Shown here piece after piece: positions 44,287 to 53,985 of a stretch of 64,000 bases of DNA; the stretch's first letter is position 1, and each line of letters begins with the position of its first letter. The stretch is from assembly GCF_029395675.1 (NCBI RefSeq), contig NZ_CP115184.1, positions 2,790,001-2,854,000 on the forward strand, written 5' to 3'. The DNA is from Janibacter cremeus (GTDB lineage Bacteria > Actinomycetota > Actinomycetes > Actinomycetales > Dermatophilaceae). The notes below the pieces were generated by a model. That model did no database searches. It was not told where the DNA came from and was given only the letters and a program-made list of their open reading frames with translations. The position numbers were made by a program, and so were the translations under genes.

Positions 44287-46755
44287 ATGTCTGCACCGAC
44301 CGCGTGGCGGCGCCGCGACGAGACCGATGCCACGCCCCTGGACGCTGCGACCCTCGAGCGGATCGACCGGTGGTGGCGTGCGGCGAACTACCTGTCCGTG
44401 GGGCAGATCTACCTCATGGGCAACCCGCTCCTGCGCCGGCCGCTGCAGCGCGAGCACGTCAAGCCGCGCCTGCTGGGTCACTGGGGCACCACACCCGGCC
44501 TGACCTTCCTCTACGCCCACCTCAACCGGGCCATCGCCGAGCGGCAGCAGCCCACGCTCTTCGTGACCGGCCCCGGCCACGGCGGGCCCGGCCTGGTCGC
44601 CGCCACCTACCTCGAGGGCACCTATTCCGAGACCTACCCGCGGATCAGCCGGGACACCGAGGGCCTGCAGCGGCTGTTCACCCAGTTCTCCTTCCCGGGC
44701 GGCATCCCCAGCCACGTCGCCCCCGAGACCCCCGGCTCCATCCACGAAGGGGGTGAGCTCGGCTACTCGTTGTCCCACGCCTACGGGGCGGCCTTCGACG
44801 ACCCCGAGCTGCTCGTCCTCGCCGTCGTCGGCGACGGGGAGGCCGAGACGGGGCCGCTCGCCACGGGGTGGCACGGCAACAAGTTCCTCAACCCGGTCAC
44901 CGACGGAGTCGTCCTGCCGGTGCTGCACCTCAACGGGTGGAAGATCGCCAACCCCACCGTCCTCGCCCGCATCGGTGACGACGAGATCGAGGCGCTGATG
45001 CGCGGGTACGGGCACACCCCCGTCGTCTTCGAGGCGGGCTTCGACGACGAGTCACCGGCCGAGATCCACCGCCGCTTCGCCGAGCAGCTCGACGACGTGC
45101 TCGACCGGATCGCCGACGCGCGCGCCACCGCCGCCCGGCAGGGCGCCGAGCACGCCGAGCGCCCCCGCTGGCCGATGATCGTGCTGCGGACGCCGAAGGG
45201 GTGGACCGGGCCGGAGCTCATCGACGGCAACCAGACGCTGGGCCACTGGCGCAGCCACCAGGTGCCGCTGGCCAACGCCCGCGACACGGACGAGCACCTC
45301 GAGGACCTGCGCGCCTGGCTCGCCTCCTACCGGCCGGAGGAGCTCTTCGACGAGGACGGCCGGCTGCACGAGGACATCGCCTCGCTCGCACCGGAGGGCG
45401 ACCTGCGGATGGGCGCGCTGCCCCAGGCCAACGGGGGACGGCGGCTGCGCAAGCTCGTCCTGCCGCCGGTGGCCCCGCACGCCGTCGACGTCCGGGAGCC
45501 CGGGACGGTCGTCGCCGAGCCCACCCGGGTGCTCGGCGGCTGGCTGGCCGACGTCATGGCCGCCAACCCGGACAACTACCGGGTCTTCGGTCCGGACGAG
45601 ACCGCGTCCAACCGGCTGGGCGGGCTCTACCGCGAGACCGACAAGCAGTGGCTCGCCGACTACCTGCCGGCCGACGAGGGCGACCCGATGTCGCGCGTGG
45701 GCAAGGTCATCGAGATGCTCAGCGAGCACCAGTGCCAGGGGTGGCTCGAGGGGTACCTCCTCACCGGGCGGCACGGGCTGATGTCGAGCTACGAGGCCTT
45801 CATCCACATCGTCGACTCGATGGTCAACCAGCACGCCAAGTGGCTGAAGGTGACCAACGAGATCGGCTGGCGGCGACCGATCAGCTCGCTGAACTACCTG
45901 CTCAGCTCGCACGTGTGGCGGCAGGACCACAACGGCTTCTCCCACCAGGACCCCGGCTTCATCGACCACGTCGTCAACAAGAAGTCGGAGATCGTGCGCG
46001 TCTACCTGCCGCCGGACACGAACACGCTGCTGTCGACCTTCCACCACGTCATGCGCACGGAGCAGTACATCAACGTCGTCGTCGCGGGCAAGCAGCCCGG
46101 CCCCTCCTGGCTGTCGATGGCGGACGCGGAGCGGCACTGCGCCCGGGGAGTGGGCATCTGGGAGTGGGCCGGCACCGAGGCGGGCGTGAGCGGCTGCGAC
46201 GTGGTCCTCGCCTGCGCCGGGGACGTCCCGACGATCGAGACGCTCGCCGCGGCGAAGATCCTGCGTGAGGAGCTGCCCGGGCTGCGCACCCGGGTGGTCA
46301 ACGTCGTCGACCTCATGCGGTTGCAGGACGCGGCGGAGCACCCGCACGGGCTGTCCTCGCGCCACTTCGACACGATCTTTACCCCGGACAAGCAGGTGCT
46401 CTTCGCCTTCCACGGCTACCCGAGCCTCATCCACCGCCTCACCTACCGTCGGACCGGGCACCACAACATCCACGTGCGCGGCTACAAGGAGGAGGGGACG
46501 ACCACCACCCCCTTCGACATGCTGATGCTCAACGACCTCGACCGCTACCACCTCGTCATGGACGTCATCGACCGCGTGCCCGGGCTGGGCGAGAAGGCCG
46601 CCGGGCTGCGGCAGCGGATGGTCGACGCGCGCCACGACGCCCACGAGTACACCCGGGTGCACGGCGCCGACATCCCGGAGGTCGCCGAGTGGACGTGGTC
46701 GGCCGCCGGGGCGGAGGGAAAGACCGGCACCGACACCGGCGGCGACAACGAATGA
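44287..46755 (+). CDS. xfp: Phosphoketolase (xylulose-5-phosphate/fructose-6-phosphate)
   Basis: An 822-residue thiamine-diphosphate enzyme that splits a sugar phosphate with inorganic phosphate into acetyl phosphate plus glyceraldehyde 3-phosphate or erythrose 4-phosphate. Markers: [43 protein letters not shown], the ThDP-type [22 protein letters not shown], and [13 protein letters not shown] block seen as [17 protein letters not shown]. Whether C5 or C6 sugars are preferred cannot be judged. GGAGGA precedes the ATG; the stop overlaps ackA. Confidence 0.96.
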   Translation: MSAPTAWRRRDETDATPLDAATLERIDRWWRAANYLSVGQIYLMGNPLLRRPLQREHVKPRLLGHWGTTPGLTFLYAHLNRAIAERQQPTLFVTGPGHGGPGLVAATYLEGTYSETYPRISRDTEGLQRLFTQFSFPGGIPSHVAPETPGSIHEGGELGYSLSHAYGAAFDDPELLVLAVVGDGEAETGPLATGWHGNKFLNPVTDGVVLPVLHLNGWKIANPTVLARIGDDEIEALMRGYGHTPVVFEAGFDDESPAEIHRRFAEQLDDVLDRIADARATAARQGAEHAERPRWPMIVLRTPKGWTGPELIDGNQTLGHWRSHQVPLANARDTDEHLEDLRAWLASYRPEELFDEDGRLHEDIASLAPEGDLRMGALPQANGGRRLRKLVLPPVAPHAVDVREPGTVVAEPTRVLGGWLADVMAANPDNYRVFGPDETASNRLGGLYRETDKQWLADYLPADEGDPMSRVGKVIEMLSEHQCQGWLEGYLLTGRHGLMSSYEAFIHIVDSMVNQHAKWLKVTNEIGWRRPISSLNYLLSSHVWRQDHNGFSHQDPGFIDHVVNKKSEIVRVYLPPDTNTLLSTFHHVMRTEQYINVVVAGKQPGPSWLSMADAERHCARGVGIWEWAGTEAGVSGCDVVLACAGDVPTIETLAAAKILREELPGLRTRVVNVVDLMRLQDAAEHPHGLSSRHFDTIFTPDKQVLFAFHGYPSLIHRLTYRRTGHHNIHVRGYKEEGTTTTPFDMLMLNDLDRYHLVMDVIDRVPGLGEKAAGLRQRMVDARHDAHEYTRVHGADIPEVAEWTWSAAGAEGKTGTDTGGDNE

Positions 46756-47969
46756 GCGTCCTCGTCCTCAACACCGGGTCGTCCTCGCTGAAGTACCGCC
46801 TCGTCGATGACGACGGGCGGTCCCTCGCCGGCGGGTCGGTGCAGCGCGTCGGCGGCGACGCCGACGACCCGCCCGGAATCCTCACGCACGAACGTGCCGG
46901 TGCCGACCCGGTCGAGCAGGAGCTTCGGTGCGACGACCACGGCGGGGCGCTCGAGGCCGTGGTCGCCGCCTTCGACGAGCACGGGCCGGACCTGCGCCAC
47001 CACCTCGCCGGGGTGGGCCACCGGGTGGTCCAGGGCGGCCGGGACATCGACGGCCCGCGTCTCGTCGACGACGACCTGCTGTCGACCATCGACGACCTGG
47101 CCGAGCTGGCGCCGCTGCACAACCCGGTCAACGCCGCGGTCATCCGCACCGCCCGCGGACTGCTCGACGCGGTCCCCCACGTCGCCGTCTTCGACACGGC
47201 CTTCTTCCACGAGCTGCCGGAGGACGCGGCCACCTACGCGATCGATGCCGCGACGACCCGCCGGCACGGCATCCGGCGCTACGGGGCCCACGGGACCTCC
47301 CACGAGTACGTGTCCCGGGTCGTGGCCGAGCACCTGGGCGGGGGTACCGGGGAGGCGGGCACCCCCCTTCGCCAGATCGTGCTGCACCTGGGCAACGGTG
47401 CGTCCGCGGCGGCGGTCCTCGGCGGGGCGCCGGTGGACACGTCGATGGGCTTCACCCCGCTCGAGGGGCTGGTCATGGGCACCCGCAGCGGCGACATCGA
47501 CCCCGCCGTCGTCACCCACCTGCAGCGCGTGGGTGGGATGGACGTCGCGACGGTCGAGGACCTGCTCAACCACCGCAGCGGGCTCGAGGGGCTGTGCGGG
47601 CTGACCGACGTCCGCGACGTCGTCGAGCACGCCGACGAGGGTTCGCAGGCGGCGCGGCTGGCGCTGGCGGTCTACACGCGACGCATCCGTCGGTACATCG
47701 GCGGGTACGCGGCGGTCCTCGGCGGTCTGGACGCGATCACCTTCACCGCCGGTGTCGGTGAGCACAACCCGCGGGTGCGCGCCGATGCCTTGGCCGGGCT
47801 GGACTTCCTCGGGGTCGCGCTCGACGAGGAGGCGAATGCTGCGTGCGTGGGCGTGGCCCGGGACGAACCGGTGGTCATCTCCACCGCCGACAGCGCGGTG
47901 CGCGTCCTCGTGGTGGCCACGGACGAGGAGGGCGAGATCGCCCGGCAGGTGCGCACGGTCATCGCGTGA
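46752..47969 (+). CDS. ackA: Acetate kinase
   Basis: A 405-residue kinase of the ASKHA fold: [14 protein letters not shown] at the N-terminus, GHRVVQGG, the phosphate loop [15 protein letters not shown], and [13 protein letters not shown]. It converts the acetyl phosphate from phosphoketolase to acetate and ATP. Start and phosphoketolase stop overlap as ATGA, forming a complete phosphoketolase-to-acetate shunt in one transcript. Confidence 0.96.
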   Translation: MSVLVLNTGSSSLKYRLVDDDGRSLAGGSVQRVGGDADDPPGILTHERAGADPVEQELRCDDHGGALEAVVAAFDEHGPDLRHHLAGVGHRVVQGGRDIDGPRLVDDDLLSTIDDLAELAPLHNPVNAAVIRTARGLLDAVPHVAVFDTAFFHELPEDAATYAIDAATTRRHGIRRYGAHGTSHEYVSRVVAEHLGGGTGEAGTPLRQIVLHLGNGASAAAVLGGAPVDTSMGFTPLEGLVMGTRSGDIDPAVVTHLQRVGGMDVATVEDLLNHRSGLEGLCGLTDVRDVVEHADEGSQAARLALAVYTRRIRRYIGGYAAVLGGLDAITFTAGVGEHNPRVRADALAGLDFLGVALDEEANAACVGVARDEPVVISTADSAVRVLVVATDEEGEIARQVRTVIA

Positions 47970-48065
47970 GGGCCCGGCAAAATCCGTTGCCGCTCCGGTC
48001 CGGCGCTGCGAAGGTGGGGTCAGGAGCCGCGGCCGCGGCCCCTTCCGGTGACGAAGGGAGGTCCC

Positions 48066-48245
48066 ATGGGTCAGCACGAGAGCGCACCCGAGGACGTGAA
48101 GGCGAAGTTCCGGGAGGCGTTGGAGAAGAAGCAGTCGCACGGCGGGGCGGATGTCTCGCCCCATGGCGCCCGCGGCAAGGTCGGCGGCTCGCACGATGCC
48201 GAGACCAGCGGTGCCCAGCAGATGTTCCGCCGCAAGAGCGGCTGA
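48066..48245 (+). CDS. DUF5302 small protein
   Basis: A 59-residue hydrophilic protein: APEDVKAKFREALEKKQSH, then HGAR-K-GGSHDAE and a C-terminal MFRRKSG. This matches the short DUF5302 family common in actinobacteria; role unknown, possibly nucleic-acid binding because of its charge. GGGAGG lies 5 bases before the ATG. A strong terminator follows. Confidence 0.85.
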   Translation: MGQHESAPEDVKAKFREALEKKQSHGGADVSPHGARGKVGGSHDAETSGAQQMFRRKSG

Positions 48246-48263
48246 CCGACCACTCCGAGACGG

Positions 48264-48296
48264 ACGGCCCCGGAAGCGGTGCGCTTCCGGGGCCGT
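48264..48296. terminator. Terminator hairpin
   Basis: A perfect 14 bp stem (ACGGCCCCGGAAGC and complement), 5-base loop, followed by TCCT, between convergent genes ending at 48245 and 48312. Confidence 0.87.
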
Positions 48297-48311
48297 TCCT
48301 GCTCGCGGTGG

Positions 48312-49451
48312 TCAGCCGGCGGTCGCGTAGCGGTGGGCCGCCCCGACGATGCCGGTGACGACGTCCAGCTCGGTGGCGTCACGCGGGCCGTAGACCATGA
48401 CCATGCCGCGGGCCAGGCGCACTCCGGCCAGCGGATGGGCGACCGCCCAGCCCCGGGCCACGGCGTCGCGCGCGAGCTCCGGTGGCAGTGCGAGGTGCAG
48501 CGACCCGTCGTACTCCGGGTGGAGATGGGCGAACTCGCCGACCGTGGGCACGATGTAGGCGTCGGCGGGTGCCTCGCTCGCCGGCGTGACCATGAAGCCC
48601 CGGGCGCCGGGGACGGAGATCGCCGACGGGCGGCTCGTCACGCCGGGCAGAGCACTGATCCGCGCGAAGAGCTGCTCCTGCAGGTCCGTCGGACTCTGGT
48701 CGGAGCGCTGCTCCTGCGGGATCCGCCACGTCACCGCCGGTCGCTCGCCGGCCCGCTCGGGCAGCCGGCTGCTGGGGAGGGGCCAGGTGATCGAGGTGGG
48801 GGCGAGCGGGGGACGGCGGGTGAGGAAGTGTGTCCTCTCGGCCAGCCAACCGCCCAGGTGGGAGACGACCTCGGCCGTGATGCCGTGGCCTCCGGCGACG
48901 CGCACCGCGTACGGGGGCGAGCCGGCCTCGCCGGTCAGGTACGACCAGGTGCGCTCCATCAGCTCACGTGGGATCACGTGGTCCTCCTCGCCCTGGGCGA
49001 CGAGGACGGGCAGGCCGCTCAGCCGTGCCGGAGTCACGGGGACGCCGGCGTCGAAGGGCAGCGTGCCGTAGAGGATCGCCGCACCGGCGAAGCGCTCCGG
49101 GTCGTCGAGGACGAGTCCACCGGCGAAGGCCGCTCCGCCGCTGAAGCCGACGAGGAGCACCGGACGGCCCTCCGGGGCGACACCGTCGAGCCACTCACGG
49201 AACCAGGCCATCGTCTGCGAGAGGGACTCGGCGACCGGGCGGCCGATGCCGCGGTTGGCGAACCACGCGTAGCCGCCACCCTCCGCGATGGGGGCGCGCA
49301 CCGCCGCGTAGGAGATGCCCTCCGGCAGGTGCTCGGCCAGGCCGATGATGCCGCGCTCGTCGGCACCCCGGCCGTGGAGGAGGACGACGAGGGGGCGGCT
49401 CGGGTCGTCCTCCCCGTGCCGGGCGACGACCGGGTCGGCGAAGGGGGTCAC
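48312..49451 (-). CDS. Serine esterase fused to a luciferase-like (DUF5519) domain
   Basis: A 379-residue two-domain protein. Residues of about 1-215 are an alpha/beta hydrolase of the phospholipase/carboxylesterase type: LVVLLHGRGADE (oxyanion hole), VGFSGGAAFAGG (nucleophile Ser in G-x-S-x-G), AQGEEDHVIP (Asp) and AGGHGIT (His). Residues of about 255-375 match the small luciferase domain family: EFAHLHPEYDGSLHLALPPE, then VMVYGPRDATELDVVTGIV. The second domain is not bacterial luciferase and its role is unknown. Coupled to DoxX by GTGA overlap. Confidence 0.8.
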   Translation of the reverse strand: MTPFADPVVARHGEDDPSRPLVVLLHGRGADERGIIGLAEHLPEGISYAAVRAPIAEGGGYAWFANRGIGRPVAESLSQTMAWFREWLDGVAPEGRPVLLVGFSGGAAFAGGLVLDDPERFAGAAILYGTLPFDAGVPVTPARLSGLPVLVAQGEEDHVIPRELMERTWSYLTGEAGSPPYAVRVAGGHGITAEVVSHLGGWLAERTHFLTRRPPLAPTSITWPLPSSRLPERAGERPAVTWRIPQEQRSDQSPTDLQEQLFARISALPGVTSRPSAISVPGARGFMVTPASEAPADAYIVPTVGEFAHLHPEYDGSLHLALPPELARDAVARGWAVAHPLAGVRLARGMVMVYGPRDATELDVVTGIVGAAHRYATAG

Positions 49452-49900
49452 CCGGACACCGTGGCGGGGGCCGGTCGGCGGATGAGGGCGTCGACGCTGA
49501 AGCGTCCGGCCCCGAGCGCGGCGACGACGAGCAGGCCCGCGGCCAGGGCGAGGACGAGCTCGAAGCCGTTGTCCTGGACGAAGATGCCGTTCTCCGCGTG
49601 CACGATGACGAGCGCGCCGGTCAGGGTGATGACGTTGATCAGGGCGACGACCGGGGTGAGCAGCCCGAGGACGAGCGCGGCGCCACCGATGATCTCGACG
49701 ACGGTGACGACGACCGCCGCGACACCGGCGGCCGGGACGCCCATCTGCCCGAAGGCGGCGGTGGTGCCCTCGAGGGTGAACTCGTTCAGCTTCTGCAGGC
49801 CGTGCGCGAGGAGCACGACGCCGAGCGCCACGCGGGAGATCAGGAGGGCGACGTCCTTGAGGGCGGGCGTCGTGGAGGCGGGGTGGAGCAGGGGACGCAT
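49448..49900 (-). CDS. DoxX-family membrane protein
   Basis: A 150-residue protein with four hydrophobic helices: LISRVALGVVLLAHGLQKLNEF, AAVVVTVVEIIGGAALVLGLL, a third around VALINVITLTGALVIVHAENG, and ELVLALAAGLLVVAALG. DoxX-type proteins sit with redox or thiol-stress systems in actinobacteria. ATG 49900 is chosen (AAGGAT upstream) over the frame start at 49939, which lies in the operator. First gene of an operon with the esterase fusion. Confidence 0.85.
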   Translation of the reverse strand: MRPLLHPASTTPALKDVALLISRVALGVVLLAHGLQKLNEFTLEGTTAAFGQMGVPAAGVAAVVVTVVEIIGGAALVLGLLTPVVALINVITLTGALVIVHAENGIFVQDNGFELVLALAAGLLVVAALGAGRFSVDALIRRPAPATVSG

Positions 49901-49925
49901 GAGGGGATCCTTGTGTCGAGTCGAT

Positions 49926-49973
49926 AGTTGAACCGACAACAGAACCTACGGGACAAAGGTTGTTATTTCAACT
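49926..49973 (-). promoter_or_regulatory. Double operator upstream of doxX
   Basis: GTTG-N6-CAAC occurs twice, at 49927-49940 and 49959-49972, with centres 32 bp apart (three helix turns). The 15-base sites AGTTGAACCGACAAC and GTTGTTATTTCAACT are inverted copies of each other with three central differences. Such paired dyads are typical of MarR- or HxlR-type repressors; no such gene is adjacent. Confidence 0.6.
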
Positions 49974-49988
49974 TTATCCCGCCTGGTG

Positions 49989-52190
49989 TCACTCCGTCGG
50001 GCGTAGGACCGTCATCCGGTGGGCGGCGCGGGTGAGCACGACGTAGAGGATGCGCGCCCCTCCGGGGGACTCGTCGACGATGGCGTCCGGGTCGACGACG
50101 AGCGTCGCGTCCCACTCCAGACCCTTCGTCGACAGCGGGTCGATGACCGTGACCCGGCCCTCGTACCCATCGGCGAGGGCCTCGACGGCCGCCGTGTGCC
50201 GCTGCGGGGTGATGACCGCGATCGAGCCCTCGACCTCCTGCGCCAGGTCGGCCAGTGCCTCCTCGGCGACCGTGCCGACGTCCGGGCGCGAGGTGTCCAG
50301 CGCGTCCCCGAAGGTCACCTCGACCGGGTCGACTCCGGTCTCGCGCACGGCGTCCGGGATGTCGGCATCGGGGACGGCGGGCAGGATCACCCGGCGCGCG
50401 TAGTCGAAGATCTCCTGCGCGTTGCGGTAGTTCGTCGTCATGTGGAAGGACTGCCGCGGCTGGGTCCCGTAGGCCTCCACCCGTGCGCGGTCGGCCTCGG
50501 CGGGGTCCGGCCACGAGGCCTGGGCGACGTCGCCGACGACGGTCCACGAGGCCCGACGGCCACGACGCCCGATCATCCGCCACTGCATCGGGGAGAGGTC
50601 CTGGGCCTCGTCGACGAGCACGTGCGCGTACTCGTCGGCCGGGCCGATGGTGTCGTACAGGAGTCGGTCGCGGGCGCTGGTCGGGCTGAGGTGGTGCTCC
50701 ACGAGCGGGGCCTTGATCGCCGACCCCATGGCGCGCAGCTCCTCGACCCCGTCCAGCTCCTCGATCTCGAAGAAGGAGCGCTCCTCCGGCGCCTCGTGCT
50801 CGACCAGGCCCAGGCGCACGGACAGCTCGTCGATGAGGGCGACGTCGGCGACCGTCCAGGTCCCGAGCTCGAGCGTCTCGCGGGTGGCGTGCGCGAGTGC
50901 GGCGGCATCGCCCTGGCTGAGCACCGACCGGCAGACGTCGTAGGCCAGCTCGGTGTCCTCGAGCCACAGCAGGGCCTCGCGGGGGTCGACCTGCGGCCAC
51001 CACTCGCCGAGGAAGGTGTCGACGGCCATCGAGCTGTCGAAGGCGTCGAGGAACTCCTCGCGCTCGCCCTCGCCCTCGCGCACCTGGCGCCATGCGGCCT
51101 CGGCGAGCAGGTCGCGCACCGCATTGGTCGCCTGGTTGCGGGTGCGGTCGCGCAGGGCCCGGCGGCGGATGTCGGCGAGCGCCTCCTCGTCGAGGTGGAC
51201 CGCCTGGCCGTCGACGATGACGCGCAGGCTCGTCGGGGCGCCGGGCACGGCCATGGTCGCCAGCCGCTTCAGGACGGTGCGCATCTGCAGGGAGCCCTTG
51301 AGCGCGGCGACCTCGGGCGGGTCGTGCCGCACCGCGGTGATGACGTCGACGACGTCGCCGAGCGAGCGCAGCGTCACCGAGTCCTCGCCCAGCGAGGGCA
51401 GGACCCGCTCGATGTAGGCGGTGTAGGCCGAGGAGGGTCCGATGACGAGGATGCCCCCGGACTCGTACCGCCGGCGGTTCGCGTAGAGCAGGAAGGCGGC
51501 GCGGTGCAGGGCGACGACGGTCTTGCCCGTGCCGGGGCCGCCGGTGATCTCGGTGATGCCGCGGTCGGTCGCGCGGATGGCCTCGTCCTGGTGGGCCTGG
51601 ATGGTCGCGACGATGTCGCGCATCTGCTGGCCGCGGCTGCGGGTCAGGGCCGCCAGCAGGGCGCCGTCGCCGACGACCACCATGTCGTCGGGGGCCTCGG
51701 GGACCATGAGATCGTCCTCGACGCCGATGACCTCCTCGCCGCGGCTGCGCAGCACCCGGCGGCGGATGACGCCCAGGTTGTTGCCGGGGGTCGCGCGGTA
51801 GAACGGCGAGGCGGCCGGTGCGCGCCAGTCGATGACGAGCGGCTCGTAGTCGTCGTCGCGGACGCCGAGGCGCCCGATGTAGCGGATCTCGCGCTCGTCC
51901 TCGCCGTCCTCCTCGAGGTCGAGGCGGCCGAAGACGAGGCCCTCGTGCTGGTGCTCGAGGTGCGCCCGGCGGCGAGCGGCGTTGTAGACCAACGCGTCCC
52001 GCTCGAAGAGCCCGGACATCTCCTCGTCGCGCACGTCCCCGGTGCGGGACGTGCGGCCGCGCGACATGCCGTCGACGGCGACGAGCTCGGCTCGCTGGCC
52101 GGCCTTGGCCAGCTCGGTGTTCACGCGGTCCAGGTGCTTCTGCTCGATGGCGATCTCGGCGGCGATGGCGTCGACATGGGTGTCGGTCAC
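49989..52190 (-). CDS. helD: HelD-like RNA polymerase-recycling ATPase
   Basis: A 733-residue UvrD/Rep-type ATPase with the architecture of actinobacterial HelD: an N-terminal helical arm (AIEQKHLDRVNTELA), YIGRLGVRDDDYEPLVIDWRAPAASPFYRAT, Walker A GGPGTGKT (217-224), Walker B HVLVDEAQDLSPMQWRMIGRR, VVGDVAQASWPDPAE and a C-terminal STKGLEWDATLVVDP. HelD proteins enter the RNA polymerase channels and release nucleic acid; some (HelR) protect against rifampicin. GTG at 52190; a TAGACT box lies upstream on this strand. Confidence 0.88.
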   Translation of the reverse strand: MTDTHVDAIAAEIAIEQKHLDRVNTELAKAGQRAELVAVDGMSRGRTSRTGDVRDEEMSGLFERDALVYNAARRRAHLEHQHEGLVFGRLDLEEDGEDEREIRYIGRLGVRDDDYEPLVIDWRAPAASPFYRATPGNNLGVIRRRVLRSRGEEVIGVEDDLMVPEAPDDMVVVGDGALLAALTRSRGQQMRDIVATIQAHQDEAIRATDRGITEITGGPGTGKTVVALHRAAFLLYANRRRYESGGILVIGPSSAYTAYIERVLPSLGEDSVTLRSLGDVVDVITAVRHDPPEVAALKGSLQMRTVLKRLATMAVPGAPTSLRVIVDGQAVHLDEEALADIRRRALRDRTRNQATNAVRDLLAEAAWRQVREGEGEREEFLDAFDSSMAVDTFLGEWWPQVDPREALLWLEDTELAYDVCRSVLSQGDAAALAHATRETLELGTWTVADVALIDELSVRLGLVEHEAPEERSFFEIEELDGVEELRAMGSAIKAPLVEHHLSPTSARDRLLYDTIGPADEYAHVLVDEAQDLSPMQWRMIGRRGRRASWTVVGDVAQASWPDPAEADRARVEAYGTQPRQSFHMTTNYRNAQEIFDYARRVILPAVPDADIPDAVRETGVDPVEVTFGDALDTSRPDVGTVAEEALADLAQEVEGSIAVITPQRHTAAVEALADGYEGRVTVIDPLSTKGLEWDATLVVDPDAIVDESPGGARILYVVLTRAAHRMTVLRPTE

Positions 52191-52432
52191 GATGGAGTCC
52201 TGCTCCCCTCCAGCTTGGACAGAAGGAGAGAGTCTAGTTGCAGGGTCGGCATGTCGAGGACGCGGTCTCCCGGCTCGATGTCGGCCGCTCCGGCGGGGCC
52301 GACACGCGCGGGCACGACGACCGACCCGGTCACTTGATTTCACCTTCATCCAGGTGCCAGTATCGGGGCAGACCGGCCACGGCCGGTGGTCGCGTGGTCG
52401 GTGTCCCCCCTGATGTCTGGACCCGCGGCCCC

Positions 52433-52480
52433 GGGGCGCAGCTCACGGCAGACCCCCCTGCTTGCCGAGAGCTGCGCCCC
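52433..52480. promoter_or_regulatory. Long hairpin in the helD-purD divergent region
   Basis: 18-base arms (GGGGCGCAGCTCACGGCA and its complement with one mismatch) enclose a 12-base C-rich loop. It lies 70 bp before purD and about 240 bp before helD in a gene-free 360 bp region; the rest of that region shows only a possible -10 (TAGACT, minus strand) and a short GACCGGCC/GGCCGGT dyad. It could be an operator, attenuator or terminator. Confidence 0.6.
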
Positions 52481-52537
52481 GCCTCCGTCTCCGGGTCCCC
52501 GGACGCGGGACCCGCGACCACCTGCTCGCCGGTCTCG

Positions 52538-52543
52538 TAGGCT
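52538..52543 (+). promoter_or_regulatory. -10 box TAGGCT before purD
   Basis: TAGGCT ends 6 bases before the GTG at 52550, consistent with a leaderless purD mRNA that would begin after the long hairpin at 52433-52480. Confidence 0.5.
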
Positions 52544-52549
52544 CACCCC

Positions 52550-53845
52550 GTGAAGGTTCTCGTCATCGGCTCCGGCGCCCGCGAGCACGCCCTGGTGCGT
52601 GCCCTCACCCACGACCCCACGGTGGATGCCGTCATCGCCGCCCCCGGCAACCCCGGCACCGACGCGCTCGCGCTCAACGCGCCGGTCGACGCGGCCGATC
52701 CCGATGCCGTCCTCGAGCTCGCCCGGCGCCACGCCGTCGACCTCGTCGTCATCGGTCCGGAGGCCCCGCTCGTCGCCGGTGTCGCCGACACGTTGCGTCA
52801 GGCCGGGTTCCGGTGCTTCGGTCCGAGCGCTGCCGCCGCCCGCCTCGAGGGCAGCAAGGCCTACGCCAAGGAGGTCATGGCGGCCGCCGGCGTGCCGACC
52901 GGACTGGCGCGGGTGTGCACGACCGAGGACGAGCTGGCCGAGGCGCTGGATGCCTTCGGTGCGCCCCATGTCGTCAAGGACGACGGCCTCGCCGCCGGCA
53001 AGGGGGTCGTCGTCACCGAGGAGCGCGAGGTCGCCATGGCGCACGGCCGCGCCTGCCTGGCGAAGGGGGCCGACGCCCGGGTGGTCATCGAGGAGTTCCT
53101 CGACGGGCCGGAGGCGAGCCTCTTCTGCATCTGTGACGGCACGCGGGTCGTCGCCCTGGACCTCGCGCAGGACTTCAAGCGCATCTTCGACGGCGACGAG
53201 GGGCCGAACACCGGCGGCATGGGGGCCTACAGCCCGCTCGACTGGGCCCCCGAGGGGCTCGCCGAGGACGTCGTCGCCCGGGTGGCCCAGCCGGTCGTCG
53301 ACGAGATGGCCAGGCGGGGGACCCCCTTCATCGGGGTGCTCTACGTCGGTCTGGCCCTGACCTCCGCCGGGCCGCGGGTCATCGAGTTCAACGTCCGCTT
53401 CGGCGACCCGGAGACGCAGTCGGTCCTCGCCCGCCTCGACTCGCCGCTGGGTGTGCTCCTCGCCGCCGCCGCCGACGGCAGGCTGGACGACCTCGAGCCG
53501 CTGCGCTGGAGCGCCGAGTCCGCCGTGACCGTCGTCCTGTCCGCCGAGGGCTACCCGTCCTCGCCGGTGACGGGGGTCGGGATCGACGGACTCGAGGACC
53601 TCGCCGCGAGCGATTTGGCCGAGCACGTCCACGTCCTGCACGCCGGTACGCGCATCGACGCCGACGGTGACCTGCCGCAGCTCGTCTCCTCCGGTGGCCG
53701 AGTGCTCTCCGTCGTCGCGCTCGGCGACGATCTCGCGCAGGCGCGCACGCGTGCCTACGAGGCCGTCGAGCGGATCGACTTCCCCGGCAGCCACCACCGC
53801 ACCGACATCGCGCTGCGGGCCTCGCGCGACGAGATCCGCGCCTGA
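52550..53845 (+). CDS. purD: Phosphoribosylamine-glycine ligase
   Basis: A 431-residue ATP-grasp enzyme of purine synthesis. It shows VLVIGSGAREHALVRAL, APGNPGT, VVIGPEAPLVAGVADTLR, KDDGLAAGKGVVVT, EGPNTGGMGAYSP-type segment and RFGDPETQ near the metal site. Length is normal. Three degenerate copies of the GCCTAGGC-type repeat follow its stop. Confidence 0.97.
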   Translation: MKVLVIGSGAREHALVRALTHDPTVDAVIAAPGNPGTDALALNAPVDAADPDAVLELARRHAVDLVVIGPEAPLVAGVADTLRQAGFRCFGPSAAAARLEGSKAYAKEVMAAAGVPTGLARVCTTEDELAEALDAFGAPHVVKDDGLAAGKGVVVTEEREVAMAHGRACLAKGADARVVIEEFLDGPEASLFCICDGTRVVALDLAQDFKRIFDGDEGPNTGGMGAYSPLDWAPEGLAEDVVARVAQPVVDEMARRGTPFIGVLYVGLALTSAGPRVIEFNVRFGDPETQSVLARLDSPLGVLLAAAADGRLDDLEPLRWSAESAVTVVLSAEGYPSSPVTGVGIDGLEDLAASDLAEHVHVLHAGTRIDADGDLPQLVSSGGRVLSVVALGDDLAQARTRAYEAVERIDFPGSHHRTDIALRASRDEIRA

Positions 53846-53858
53846 CTGCCCCCGGACC

Positions 53859-53959
53859 TCGTCTGCCTGGGCTTGTGTGGGTTACGGTCCTGGACTTCGC
53901 ATCTGCCTGGGCTCCTGCGATCTGCGGTCCTGGATGGCGCAACTGCCTAGGCTTTTGCG
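53859..53959 (+). repeat. Three degenerate copies of the GCCTAGGC-family repeat, 40 bp period
   Basis: Copies start near 53859, 53899 and 53939, with cores GCCTGGGC, GCCTGGGC and GCCTAGGC. The spacers share CGGTCCTGG, close to the CGGTCTGG of the first locus. They lie between the purD stop and the end of the whiB-like gene. Confidence 0.8.
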
Positions 53960-53985
53960 ATCTCTGCGGCAGTGGGCGAAGGGGG

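Noticed and set aside
52238..52540. 100-codon frame in the helD-purD gap
   Set aside because: No ribosome site, no recognisable domain, and it spans the long hairpin and the purD promoter.
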